Positions 1 to 10,314 of a stretch of 64,000 nucleotides of DNA are shown here, in pieces. The position numbers were made by a program, and so were the translations under genes. Location: assembly GCA_010015675.1 (NCBI GenBank), contig ML977006.1:285933-349932 (forward strand), read 5' to 3'. Every line of letters starts with the position of its first letter. Within the stretch, counting starts at the first letter, position 1. The stretch is from Byssothecium circinans (lineage: Eukaryota; Ascomycota; Dothideomycetes; Pleosporales; Massarinaceae). The notes beneath the pieces are model-generated. The model searched no databases. It saw only the letters and a program-made list of their open reading frames with translations, and had not been told where the DNA came from.

Positions 1-155
1 AGAATTAAGATCGTCAATAGCTGCTAGAATAGCTGCTTCACGGGTATCCATTTTGGGTGGCTGGGTGATGAGAAATCACGAGTGGTGAGCGAGGTGTTAA
101 GTTTTAGCAAGTGATCAGCATCCCTGGGTGATCAGGAACCCTGTACGCTAGCTTA
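1..155 (-). mobile_element. 5' end of a pogo/Fot1-type DNA transposon running off the left edge
   Basis: Read on the minus strand, an ATG at 50-52 opens a frame with no stop to the window edge, starting MDTREAAILAAIDDLNS. This resembles the N-terminus of fungal pogo-type (HTH_psq plus DDE_1) transposases, which begin with a short helix of the form 'REAAI..AI.D'. The 155 bp have normal base composition and contain CA and TG dinucleotides, unlike the AT-rich DNA that starts around 160, so this copy looks younger and not RIP-mutated. Only 17 codons are visible. The family call therefore rests on a short match and the element boundary near 155 is approximate. Confidence 0.45.
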
Positions 156-1766
156 TACCCCTTAGTAACAAGTAGTAGCATTAAAAGTAAGATTATAGTA
201 AGCTTTAGTTAAACCTTTAATAGAAAAGTAAAAGTTATTAATAGTAGCCTTAAAGATATCTAAGAATAAAGTAAGCTTATCCTTTTAATATAGTTAGTAT
301 TTAGAGAAAAGAACTTAAACAGAAAACTTATAATACTAGTAATAATTTTATCTATCTAAGACTAAGTAGCCTTAGTAAGCTTGCTAATATATATAGTAAA
401 GTTATTAATAGAAGAGCTATTACTAGAGATAGTAAGCCTAAATATAGTAGACTTATAAGGCTTCTTACTAGTAAACTTATCTAAAGCCTTAGTAATAATA
501 TACTAGGCTTTATTAACCTTCTCTTAAGTAGCTGCCTTTATATTATAGTAATAAAAAGTCTTAATAAGTATAATAATAATTTCTATAGTAAACTTAGAGA
601 GCTTCTTAGTAGGTAAGTACTTCTTACTAGTATCTATATACTCTTAGTAAGTAGTAGCCTTATAACCCTTCTAAGCTTTATAGTAGCAAAAGCTAACCTC
701 ATAAAAATAGTAGAGGTAAAGAATATATAGGCGTAGGTTACTAAAGAATATCTAGACTTAACTCTTAATAGTATTTTTAAGAAGGCTAAGAGTAGTCTAC
801 TTAGTAGGAATAGTATAAAGATTATAAAAAGTAGGTTTCTTATTTAGAATAGTAGGGGAATTACTAAGCTCTTAGGAATATTAGTAAGGAATCTTAAATA
901 AGGAACTAAAAGAATTTAAATACTTAATTACTATCCTCTTTACTAGAGCCTAAATTAAATACGTCTATCTTATACTAGAGATTATTACGCTTACACTTAT
1001 ACTTATACTTAGTATAAGGAACCTTAGGAGAAGCCTATCCTCTACTATAGATAGCGTAGTAAGTAGATAAAGATAGTAGACTAGTATTATATAATAAAGT
1101 AATAAAAGTACATGTTTTAAGAGTAGTACCTTAGGTCTTATATAGAGTATTAGTATAAGAAGGTATAATAGCATAAAGAATAGTAAGATATAAGTTAATA
1201 AGAGAAAAAATTATAATAGTAAGTAAAAAGACTTTATAGGTAATAGTAAGAAGAAGTTTAAGAGTAAAGAAGAGAAAAGTAGTAAAAGAGAAATAAAAAA
1301 CTTTTATTTACTTAGAGTATAAGCCCCTACTATACTAATATTATTCTTTTAGGTAAGAGAATAAATATAGAGGTAAATTAGATAATAGTAAGCATAGAGA
1401 GTTCTAGAGAAAATTAAACTAGTTACTAAGAGGTACTAAAAGAGTTAACTATAGTATAAACTTCTCTTACCTAGTCTTAAGAGTTAAATATAAAATTAAA
1501 TAATCCTTATATTTAAGTAAGTAAAAAAGGAGGAATTCTCTAGAATATAATAGTAAATAAAAAGAACTTTATCTAAGAAGATTAGGAACTCTAAGATAGC
1601 ATAGAAAAAAGACTATAAATATATAAAGTTAAGTATATAAGAAATACTAGGTATAATAGGTAGTAGCTAAGAATATTAGAGACCTATAAAGCTATTAGAG
1701 ATCCCCTATAGATTATAAATCCTAGATAGTATACTAGAGTTACTATCCCCTAGAAACTTTTTTAGC
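156..1766. repeat. AT-rich, RIP-degraded repeat DNA, family not assigned
   Basis: This stretch is dominated by TA, TAG and TTA words, with stops in all frames and very few CA or TG dinucleotides. That is the expected product of repeat-induced point mutation converting CpA to TpA on both strands. I found no reading frame or domain I could name. Its position just upstream of a polypurine-tract-like run at 1767-1777 suggests it may be the internal part of an LTR retrotransposon, but this is inference. Confidence 0.5.
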
Positions 1767-1995
1767 TTTTAAGGGGGGGTATTATAATAGGCTAGGCCCT
1801 AGTTCCTTAGAGGCTACTCTTTAGACTCTAAGTCTTTTAAACTAGCTCTAGAGTAATCTCTAAGTTCTCCTATATATAGATTTATACTTAAGAGAACTCT
1901 CTTTCCTTAATAAATCTATCTATATTCTACTTAGTATCTTTAGCTCTTTAAGCTTAGCTCCTTATATCTAGATATAAAGGTCCCTATAATACTTT
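1767..1995 (+). repeat. Possible LTR relic with preceding polypurine tract
   Basis: A run AAGGGGGGG at about 1770 is followed by TATTATAATAGG, the layout of a polypurine tract next to the first bases of a retrotransposon LTR. The following ~220 bp are AT-rich. I saw no second copy of this LTR in the window, so its ends are not defined. Confidence 0.3.
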
Positions 1996-2099
1996 CTTCT
2001 ATATAGTTAATTATTATTTTTAGCTAGGTATATAAAAGATAATTATATGCTACTATTAGGCCTATACTACCTATAAACGCACTACTTCTAACTATAAAG

Positions 2100-3270
2100 G
2101 CTAGAAAGGTTATCTATACTCTTTTCTTATTCCTAAAGGTATCTAGTAAGATATTAGTATTAATTATATTTAAGACCTTCCCCCCTATTACTACCTAAGG
2201 AGAACTTATTAGAATATCTTAGTTATTATCTACTAGCTTACTAAGTAATATTAATATTACTCTATAGAAATACTAGGTTCCTTAGAACTTAGCTAAATTT
2301 TTCTGAAGTACTAAAAACTATATAGGCTTTTAGATATAATTATTTCTAACTATAGTTTCACTTTTATTAGCTAATTCTAGACTAGGTTTACTAAATACCT
2401 TAATATAGCTTAAAAGCTATCTATAGTATTTTACTTTTAGACTAATAGCTAGATAGAACGCTTTAATTAAAACTTAGAAGCTTACCTCTACTATTATATT
2501 AACTACGCTTAAGATAACTAGGTTAAATAGCTGTATCTTGCTAAATTTTAGGTTAATAATATAGTTAATATTATAATAAAAATAATACCCTTTTTTATAG
2601 ACCTTAGCTTCTACTCTTATAATAAGATTTACCTTAAAGAAGCCTTAGCTAAAGATCTCTCTCTTAAGAGTTAAGTAGAAAGCTAATAAGTAGATAATAT
2701 CCTTAATACTTATAAGGATCTTATTATCTTTTTTAAGGTTTAATTACGCTAGGTATAATAGTCTTACGCTAAGTAGGCTAATAAAGACTATATTAACATC
2801 CTTAACTATTAAGTAAAAGACTTAGTATATATCTTTACTTATAACTAAGTAACTAATAGGGTAAGTAAAAAGCTTAATAATAAATAGGCTAGACTATAGC
2901 AAATTACTTACGTAGTACGCTTTAGTTACTTTTTTAAAATTAACCTTCCTTACGCACTTTAAATTAAGGGTATCTACTTAGTTTTTAACTTACATATACT
3001 TTAAACTATAAATAAGTAACTACTACTATTTTAAGACCTACTAATACTAAAGCCTATTATAGTTATAAATCTAGATAGGCTAGCTAAAGAAGAATAGTTT
3101 ATAGATAAAGTTATTAATATTTAAAAACGCTATAATAAATAGTATTACTACATTAAGTAGACTAATAATAGTACCTATATATACGAACTTACTAATAATT
3201 ATTAGCTTAACTACTATAATACCTAGCTATTTTACTAAAAGAACCTTATAGTACTTTCCTTGCTAGGCTT
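2100..3270 (+). pseudogene. RIP-degraded Ty3/gypsy integrase and chromodomain relic
   Basis: Ignoring stops, the plus strand reads as a Ty3/gypsy integrase. Near 2440-2475 it gives TN-S-IERFN-NLEAYL, matching the family's TDGQTERFNQ-LE-YLR block. It is preceded by a degraded 'SDRG..F.S.FW' block and followed by a 'PFF.....P' segment. Around 3085-3245 the frame resembles a C-terminal chromodomain (F-DKVINI-KRYNK-YYYIK, compare 'yeVEkIl..R...YlVKW'). Most Gln and Trp codons are now stops (TAA/TAG), as RIP produces from CAA, CAG and TGG. No function is possible. Reverse transcriptase and gag are not seen beside it. Confidence 0.65.
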
Positions 3271-3775
3271 TCGTCTTCCCTATAACTAGGTACCTAAGCT
3301 AGAAGATTAATAACCCTAGCCCTTACTACTATTACTTTATAGTAGTAATTACTCTATAGCTAGTTAAGTATATTAGAACGTAATAACTTATAGTAGTTAA
3401 AATAACTACTACTAAAGTAAGTCCTATCCTAAAGGATAAGGGCTCTTTTATATATTCTACTCTTATTACTAGAGCAAATTTATAGCTTATATACTAGACC
3501 TATTAGAACTTAATATCTTACCTACTAATTTAATAGTAAATTAGGATAGATATATATAATTCTATATAAAGTTAAAACGCTATAGAGTTAGGTTTAGTCT
3601 AAAGTTCTTTAAGTAAATTCTTAGTTTAGCTACTTTTTATATAAATAGGATACTTAATTTTTAACTTATATTTAACTTTACCTCTTCCTTCCTCTCTCTT
3701 AGATTAGTATATTTCCTTATTTTTCTTAGTTTATTTTAGCGTTTTATTTAAGGGTTCATATACTTCTTTTTTTAA

Positions 3776-4060
3776 GAGGGGGTATATATTAGCGTACCTA
3801 GCTAGCCTCTTTAAAGCCTTTAACTTTAGATAGTAGGCTTACTATCTAAACTCTTTACTTTATACCTTACTAAGAGTTAAGTAGGGGTATTAGTTAGCTA
3901 TTAAGGGTGCTATTACTAGCGCCCTTTCTTAGGCTATAAATACCTCTTAGCCTCCTTGCTCCTTAGCTTCTTATCTCTTATTTTATCTATTCTATAACTA
4001 CTACTAGTTAGTAATAAGATACCTTTTTTATTAACCTTATAAGTCTATATAATTGCCTTT
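3776..4060 (+). repeat. Possible LTR relic of the gypsy element
   Basis: TTAAGAGGGGG near 3777 followed by TATATATTAG resembles a polypurine tract and LTR start. It lies about 500 bp after the chromodomain relic, where a 3' LTR would be expected. Its sequence differs from the LTR-like piece at 1767, so the two would belong to different families. No matching 5' LTR was found. Confidence 0.3.
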
Positions 4061-4094
4061 ATAAATATTAAGAACTAAGTTCTTACTATATATA

Positions 4095-5622
4095 TTAAAG
4101 GAATACCTTTTTAACTAGAAAGAGTTCTAAACTATATAAAACTATCCTTAACTAAAGAGAAAATAATTATCTTATATATCCTTAACCTTAATTTGCAAGG
4201 ATGCCTACCTACGTTAGGCGAAGTATTAGATATAGCAAATAAACTACTAGCTAAGTAGAGTAGTATACCTATAGGTAAGAGCTAAGTAGAATAGTTTATA
4301 AACTATTTAAAACTATTATAAATAGCCTAAAACTATTTAAAGGACTATTAAAGAATACTATAGAAAAACCCTAAAGAAATTACTATATAGTTTAAGCTTA
4401 TAAAGGTTACTAAAGCAAAGTATAGTATATATAATAATAATATATATAACTTTAATAAGACTAGCTTTTAGATAGGTATTATTAGCTCTATAAATTTAGT
4501 TACTAGCTTAGAAAAGTAAGTAAGGCCTACTATTATTTAGCTAAGTAATTATAAGTAGGTAATAGAGATCTAGAGTATATATTTAAATAGTTTATTTACC
4601 TTACTATTTATTATATATAAAGGACACGTCTATATCTTTTTATAGTATTAAGAAAGTAATATACTACGTAATTAAAAGCTCTTAGTCTTAGAGAATAGAT
4701 AGATAAATAATAAGCTTAGCTTTATATAGTTAAAGCACTTTAATGCGTATATAAAGAGCAAAATAGTTAGCGTTTATTAGTTACTAATTTTAGATAGCTA
4801 TAAAAGCTATCTAAATTAACATTTTAAGGATTATTATTTTAATAATAAGATACTTATGCTTTGTATACTAGTGTACTTATTATATATCCTTTAGCTACTT
4901 AATATAGTATTATTCTTGCTGCTTAAGTATAAGTACTCTAAGATTATTTAGGACTTAGCATGCTAATATATTTACTATATTAATAAGGAAGCATTCTTAC
5001 TATCCTTTTAAGACGCGTTTTTAAGTGTGTTTATAGTTTAGAACTATTAAAAGGCCTTTAAAGCTTTAGGGCTAGTCCCTCTAAATATATAGGTAGTACT
5101 TAATTACCTTAATATATATATATATATACCTTACTAGGACCTCTACTACTAGAGACGCTATAGCTATTAAGAACTCTAAATAATATATATAAATTTAGCT
5201 TATAGTTAAAGCTAGTACATAATTCTATTACTTAGTTACTACATATAGTATAAGGTAGGCTTTTATAGCTTATTAAAGATATAGAGTTAATACTATATAG
5301 TAGTATACTAATAAAGGTGTGTATTAAAGAGCTTAAGAAGTAACTTAAGGTAGTAACTAAATATAAAATATATAAGTGTAAGTATCTTTAGAAGGGTAGT
5401 ACTATAGAGGTTAGTCCTATAGTAGACTAGAATAGTTCTAAACTATTAGAAATAGTTTAAAACTATAAAAGGGTAAGAGTAGAGAGTAAATATAAAGTAT
5501 AATAATTAAGTATTTACTACTACAGTAACTATAGAAAGGCTAGGTATAATATAAGAATATATTAAGTAGATAAAAAGAGTTCTTCTAAGTTAGAGGCTAG
5601 TACTTAGTTTATTATATTAAGT
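4095..5622 (+). pseudogene. RIP-degraded pogo/Fot1 transposase, copy 1 (ends missing)
   Basis: This stretch aligns by eye along its length with the inner pogo element at 8640-10140. Around 4780-4960 the plus frame reads LLILDSYKSYLN-HFKDY then NNKILMLCIL and LL-LLNIVLFLLLK. This is the decayed form of the DDE_1 block 'LLILDGHGSH...NNI..L.LPPH.SH.LQPLDV.VF.PLK' typical of Fot1/pogo transposases. Stops replace several Gln codons. The left end lacks a terminal inverted repeat, and the right end stops at 5622 where another element begins. Confidence 0.65.
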
Positions 5623-6895
5623 AACGTAAGGCACTATCAAGCGCGCTACACTATTGAGCGCGCTAAAATTTCTTAGTAAGGAAAATCAAACTGTATTATC
5701 TTAATAATAAAGCTAAACCTTAATATTTTCTTTTAAAATTTTAGACCTAGATAGATATATATATAATCTAGTAGGTATTAAATTCTTATTGCTATAGCTT
5801 ACGTAATAAAATAGTTATTAACCTATAAAGTATTAGTAATGTAAAGTACTATCAAAGTGGCTACACTATCAAAGCGGCTACTTTTGCTTAGCAAGGAAAA
5901 TCAAACCGTATTATCTTAATAACAAAGTTAAACCTTAACATTTTCTTCTAAAATTTTAAATCTAGATAGATATATATATAATCTAGCAGGGATTTAATTT
6001 ATATAGCCTTAGCTTACGTAATACAGTAGTTATTAGTAAGAGAAGAAATCCTAGGTAAAACCTACCTTTTACTATAGATTAATAGCTAAACGTTAGTAAT
6101 ATACTATATAACTTTTAGGGCTTACTTATTACTATATTAGTTAGTAGCTATTAAGTTATTATAGCTTGCAGCCTAGATTTAATGCTATTATAGAAGGTAG
6201 AAGGTAAAAGGTAAGAAAAATTTATAAACCCTTTAAATAAAGTTATATATACTAAATATCCTTACTTCCTTCTGAAGAGGAGGATAATATATACTAAATA
6301 AATCTATATATAAGTTTAAAGTAAGTAAATACCTCTAAAATTAAAAGGTCTAGCTTAGTAAGTATAGGTTTTTATAAAAATCCTAACACTGCCTTATAAT
6401 ATAGCTTATATAAGCTATTCTTTTATAGATAATTATTTATATTACTACTATATATATATATAAAGTTTATTAAAAGAAAGAAAGTAAGAATACCTAGCTA
6501 GATAAAATATTTATTTATATTTTTCTAATTTTAAGAATCTCTACCCTCCTTACGCTAATTCTCTAATAGGTCTAGGCTGCATACTATAATTTTAGTGCTA
6601 ATAGGTGTATTATATATATATAAACTAGCTCTAAAGTTATTATTACTTATTTAGCTAGTTTAGTAGGTATTTCTATGCTATATACTAAAAGTAACCTAGT
6701 ATTCTCTATACCTATATAGCTTACTAAGCTATTAAAAATCCTAGAATATTTTTTAGTAATTCTTTATATCTAAATTATATATATCTATATTTAAAATTTC
6801 AGCTTCATAGCTTTAGTATTTAAATTGTTATTAAAGGTTAAATCTTTGATTTTCCTGCTAAGGAATTTTAGCGCCCTTAATAGTGCTTTACGTTA
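5623..6895. mobile_element. Element A: TIR element without visible transposase, 1.27 kb
   Basis: Begins TAACGTAAGGCACTATCAAG at 5623 and ends with the matching inverted sequence closing in CTTTACGTTA at 6895. No transposase-like frame is visible. The interior is a reverse-orientation relative of 7241-8285; for example 6190-6520 matches the complement of roughly 7650-7990. The first ~213 bp (5623-5835) are followed by a second copy of the same left end (5836-6045). RIP-type mutation is heavy. The ends resemble those of the pogo elements here, so it may have been mobilised by their transposase. Confidence 0.55.
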
Positions 6896-7240
6896 TAACT
6901 CCTAAAGTAATAGTAAATTAATTTTAAACTATAATATATTCTACTATTAAGCGTGCTAAACTATTAAGTGCGCTAGTTTTCCTTAGTAATACTAATACTA
7001 TACTTATTATAAAATACCTTAACTAATAAACCTATTACTTATTTAATAAGAAGGTAGAATTAAGCTTACCCTTTAGGCTTACTATTTAGGCTAATTTCTA
7101 AGCCTCTAACATACTGCTAAAGCCTTTAACATTTGCTTTTAAACCTTCTCTTAACGCGCGCGTAGAATTACTTTTTAACTAGAAATAGTTCTAAACTATT
7201 TAAAACTATTCTTAACTAAAGAGGACATGCTTATATAATA

Positions 7241-8285
7241 TAACGTATTCCACTACCGAACCGCCTAACCCACCAAACCGCCCAAAATATGCTTGGTATT
7301 TCCTACCTTTTGTATCGTTAATAACTATTTTAATATAAGAGCTATTAAGCTGAAATTTTAAATACAGATATATATTATATAGATCTAAAAGGATTAAAAA
7401 AATATTCTAGTATTTCTAATATCTTACTAAGCTAGATAAGGGTAGATTATACTAGGGTCGCTTAAGCTTTATACCCCACAACACCTAATAAACAAGCTAA
7501 ATAAACTATAATAACTTTAGAGCTAGTTTATATATATATAATACACCTATTAGTACTAAAATTATAGCGTGCAGCCTAGACCTATTAGAGAATTAGCGTA
7601 GGGAAGGTAGAAATTCCTAAAACTAGAAAACTATAATGAAATATTTTATCTAGCTAGATATTCTTACTTCTATTCTTTTAATAAACTTTATATATATATA
7701 TATAGTAGTAATATAAATAGTTAGCTATAAAAAAATAGCTTATATAAGCCATATTATAAGGCAGTGTTAGAACCCTAAAAATCTATACTTACTAGGCTAG
7801 ATCTTTTAGTTTTATATGTATTTACTTACTTTAAACTTATATATAGCTTTATTTAGTATATATTATCTCTCTCCTAAGAATAAAGTAGAGATATCTAATA
7901 TATATAACTTTATTTAGAAGGTTTTCTAATTTTTCTTACCCCCTACCTTACACCTACTATTATAGCGTTAAACCTAGGCTGCACGCTATAATAACTTAAT
8001 AGCTATTAACTAATATACTAATAAGTAAGTCCTAAAAGCTATATAGTATATTACTAACATTTAGCTATTAATCTATAGTAAAAGGTAGGTTTTACCTAAG
8101 ATTTCTTCCCTTACTAATAACTACTGTATTACGTAAGCTAGAGCTATATAAATTTAATACCTACTTGATTATATATATATCTATCCAGGTTTAAAATTTG
8201 AAAAGAAAATATTAAGGTTTAGCTTTATTATTAAGATATTACCGCTGCTAAGAAATTTTGGCGCGCTTAATAGTGCTTTACGTTA
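7241..8285 (-). mobile_element. Element B: inverted relative of element A
   Basis: Starts TAACGTATTCCACTACCGAA at 7241 and ends TAGTGCTTTACGTTA at 8285. Its interior, read on the minus strand, follows element A for most of its length. Examples are the shared GAAATTTTAAATA block and the GGCAGTGTTAG segment near 7761, which corresponds to CTAACACTGCC near 6385. No transposase frame is seen. The left end keeps more C and G than the interior, so the two ends may have different histories. Confidence 0.5.
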
Positions 8286-8400
8286 ACGTAAGAACATGTT
8301 AAGCTAATAAAGAAGGTTCTTCTAAGTTAGAGGCTAGTACTTAGTATATATTTTTAGATAGTAATATAGATAATAATAATAATATAGTTAAGTAAGTTAG

Positions 8401-10256
8401 TAATATATTCTACTACTAAGTGCGCTAAACTACTAAGTGCGCTAGTTTTCCTTAGCAATACTAATACTATACTTATTATAAAATACCTTAATAAATAAAC
8501 TTATCACTTATTTAATAAGAAGGTAGGATTAAGCTTACCCTTTAAGCTTACTATTTAGGCTAATTTCTAAGCCTCTAATATGCTGCTAAAGCCTTTAATG
8601 TTTACTATTTAACCCTCTTTTAACACGTGCGTAGAATAGCCTTTTAACTAATAATAGTGCTAAACTATTTAAAACTATTCTTAACTAAAGAGGATATACT
8701 TATCTAATATATCCTTAACTTTAATTTATAAGGATTCGCGCCTACCTTAGGTAAAGTATTAGATATAGTAAATAAACTATTATGTAAGTAAGATAGTAAG
8801 AACGTAAGTACTAACTAGGTAGTATAGTTTATAAACTATTTACAATAGTTATAAATAGTTTAGAACTATTTAAAAGACTATTAGAGAGTACTATAAGAAA
8901 ATCCTAAGGTAGTTAGTACGTAGTTTAAGCTTATATAAAAGACTAAAGTAAAGTATAGTATATATAATAATAATATATATAACTTTAATAAGACTAGCTT
9001 TTAGATAGGTATTATTAGCTCTATAAAAGTAGTTACTAGCTTAAAGAAGTAAGAATGGCTTATAATAATTTAGCTAGGTAATAAAGAGTAGGTAATAGAT
9101 ATCTAAAGTATATATTTAAATAGTATATTTACCCTACTATTTATTATATATAAAGAACGCATCTATATCTTTTTATAGTACTAGGAAGCTAATACACTAC
9201 GTAATTAAAAGCTCTTAGTCTTAGAGAATAGATAGATAACTAATAAGCTTAGTCTTACATAGTTAAAGCACTTTAACGCGTATATAAAAGTAAGAACTAT
9301 TAGTATCTATTAGTTACTAATTTTAGATTGCTATAAAAGCTATCTAAATTAAGATTTTAAGGATTATTATTATAATAATAAGATCTTTATACTCTATATA
9401 CTACTATACTTATTATATATCCTCTAGCTACTTAATATAGTATACTTTTTACTACTTAAGTATAAGTACTTTAAGATTATTTAGGGCTTAGTATAAAAGT
9501 ATATCTTTTATATTAATAAAAACGTATTCTTACTAGCCTTTAAAGACGCGTTTTTAAGTATATTTATGGTTTAGAACTATTAAAAGGCCTTTAAGGTAAT
9601 AAGGCTAGTCCCTTTAAATACATAGGTAGTACTTAATTACCTTAATATATATATATATATATACCCTACTAAGACCCCTACTACTAGAGACGCTATAGCT
9701 ATTAAGGACTCTAAGTAATATATATAAATTTAGCTTTTAGTTAAAGTTTATACGTAATTCTATTACTTAATTACTATAGATAGTATAGAGTAGGCTTTTA
9801 TAGCTTATTAAAGGTCCTAAGTTAGTACTATATAGTACTACGCTTATAAAGTTACGTATTAAAGACCTTAAAAAGTAACTTAAGGTAATAACTAAGTAAA
9901 AAATATATAAGTATCAGTATATTTAGAAAGGTAGTACTATAAAGTATAGTCCTATAATAGACTAGAATATTAAGAACTATTTAGAACTATAAAAAGGTAA
10001 GGGTAGAAGGTAAGGGTAAAGTATAATAACTATAATAACTAAGTATTTAGTACTATAGTAACTATAGTAAGACTAGGCATAATATAAGAACTTATTAAGC
10101 TATTAAAGAGGGTTCTTCTAAGTTAGAGACTAGTACTTAGTATATATTTTTAGATAGTAATGCAGACGATAATAATAATAAAGTTAAGTGAGTTAGTATT
10201 GCTAAGGAAAACTAGCGCACTTGGTGGTTTGGCGCACTCGGTGGTGGAATACGTTA
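8401..10256 (+). mobile_element. Inner pogo/Fot1-like element, full length but RIP-degraded
   Basis: A 60 bp left inverted repeat (8401-8460) pairs with the right repeat (10197-10256), giving a 1,856 bp element, close to the ~1.9 kb of Fot1. The flanking dinucleotide is TA, the target of pogo-type transposons. The transposase frame is on the plus strand. Near 9325-9490 it carries the same decayed DDE_1 block as copy 1 (LLILDCYKSYLN, then LYTLYILLYLLYIL). Frequent TAA/TAG codons disable it. The right repeat is less mutated (GGCGCACTCGGTGGTGGAAT) than the left. Confidence 0.65.
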
Positions 10257-10314
10257 TTGCTAAGGAAAACTAGCGCGCTCAATGGTTTAGCGCGCTCAAT
10301 GGTGGAATACGTTA
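10197..10314. repeat. Two pogo terminal inverted repeats back to back
   Basis: The right repeat of the inner element (to 10256) is followed directly by the right repeat of the outer element (10257-10314). Each has the form TTGCTAAGGAAAACTAG, two copies of a GCGC-centred motif, then GGTGGAATACGTTA. The outer copy has two identical TAGCGCGCTCAATGGT-like halves and shows almost no RIP damage. Confidence 0.7.

Larger units (their letters stand above)
6932..10314. mobile_element. Outer pogo-family element, internally deleted and twice interrupted
   Basis: The left terminal inverted repeat is at 6932-6991 and the right one at 10257-10314. Left-end sequence continues to about 7240 and matches 8461-8710 of the inner element. 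Then element B (7241-8285) intervenes. After it, 8286-8398 matches the 3' tail of the inner element at about 10090-10196. The intact inner element (8401-10256) then sits at a TA between this tail and the outer right repeat. About 1.4 kb that would encode the transposase is missing. The order implied is outer insertion, internal loss, then insertion of B and of the inner element. Confidence 0.55.

Noticed and set aside
965..1174. 69-codon open frame on the minus strand in the AT-rich block
   Set aside because: Composed almost only of Leu, Ile, Tyr and Ser from TA-rich DNA; no family features. It is a chance frame in RIP-mutated sequence.
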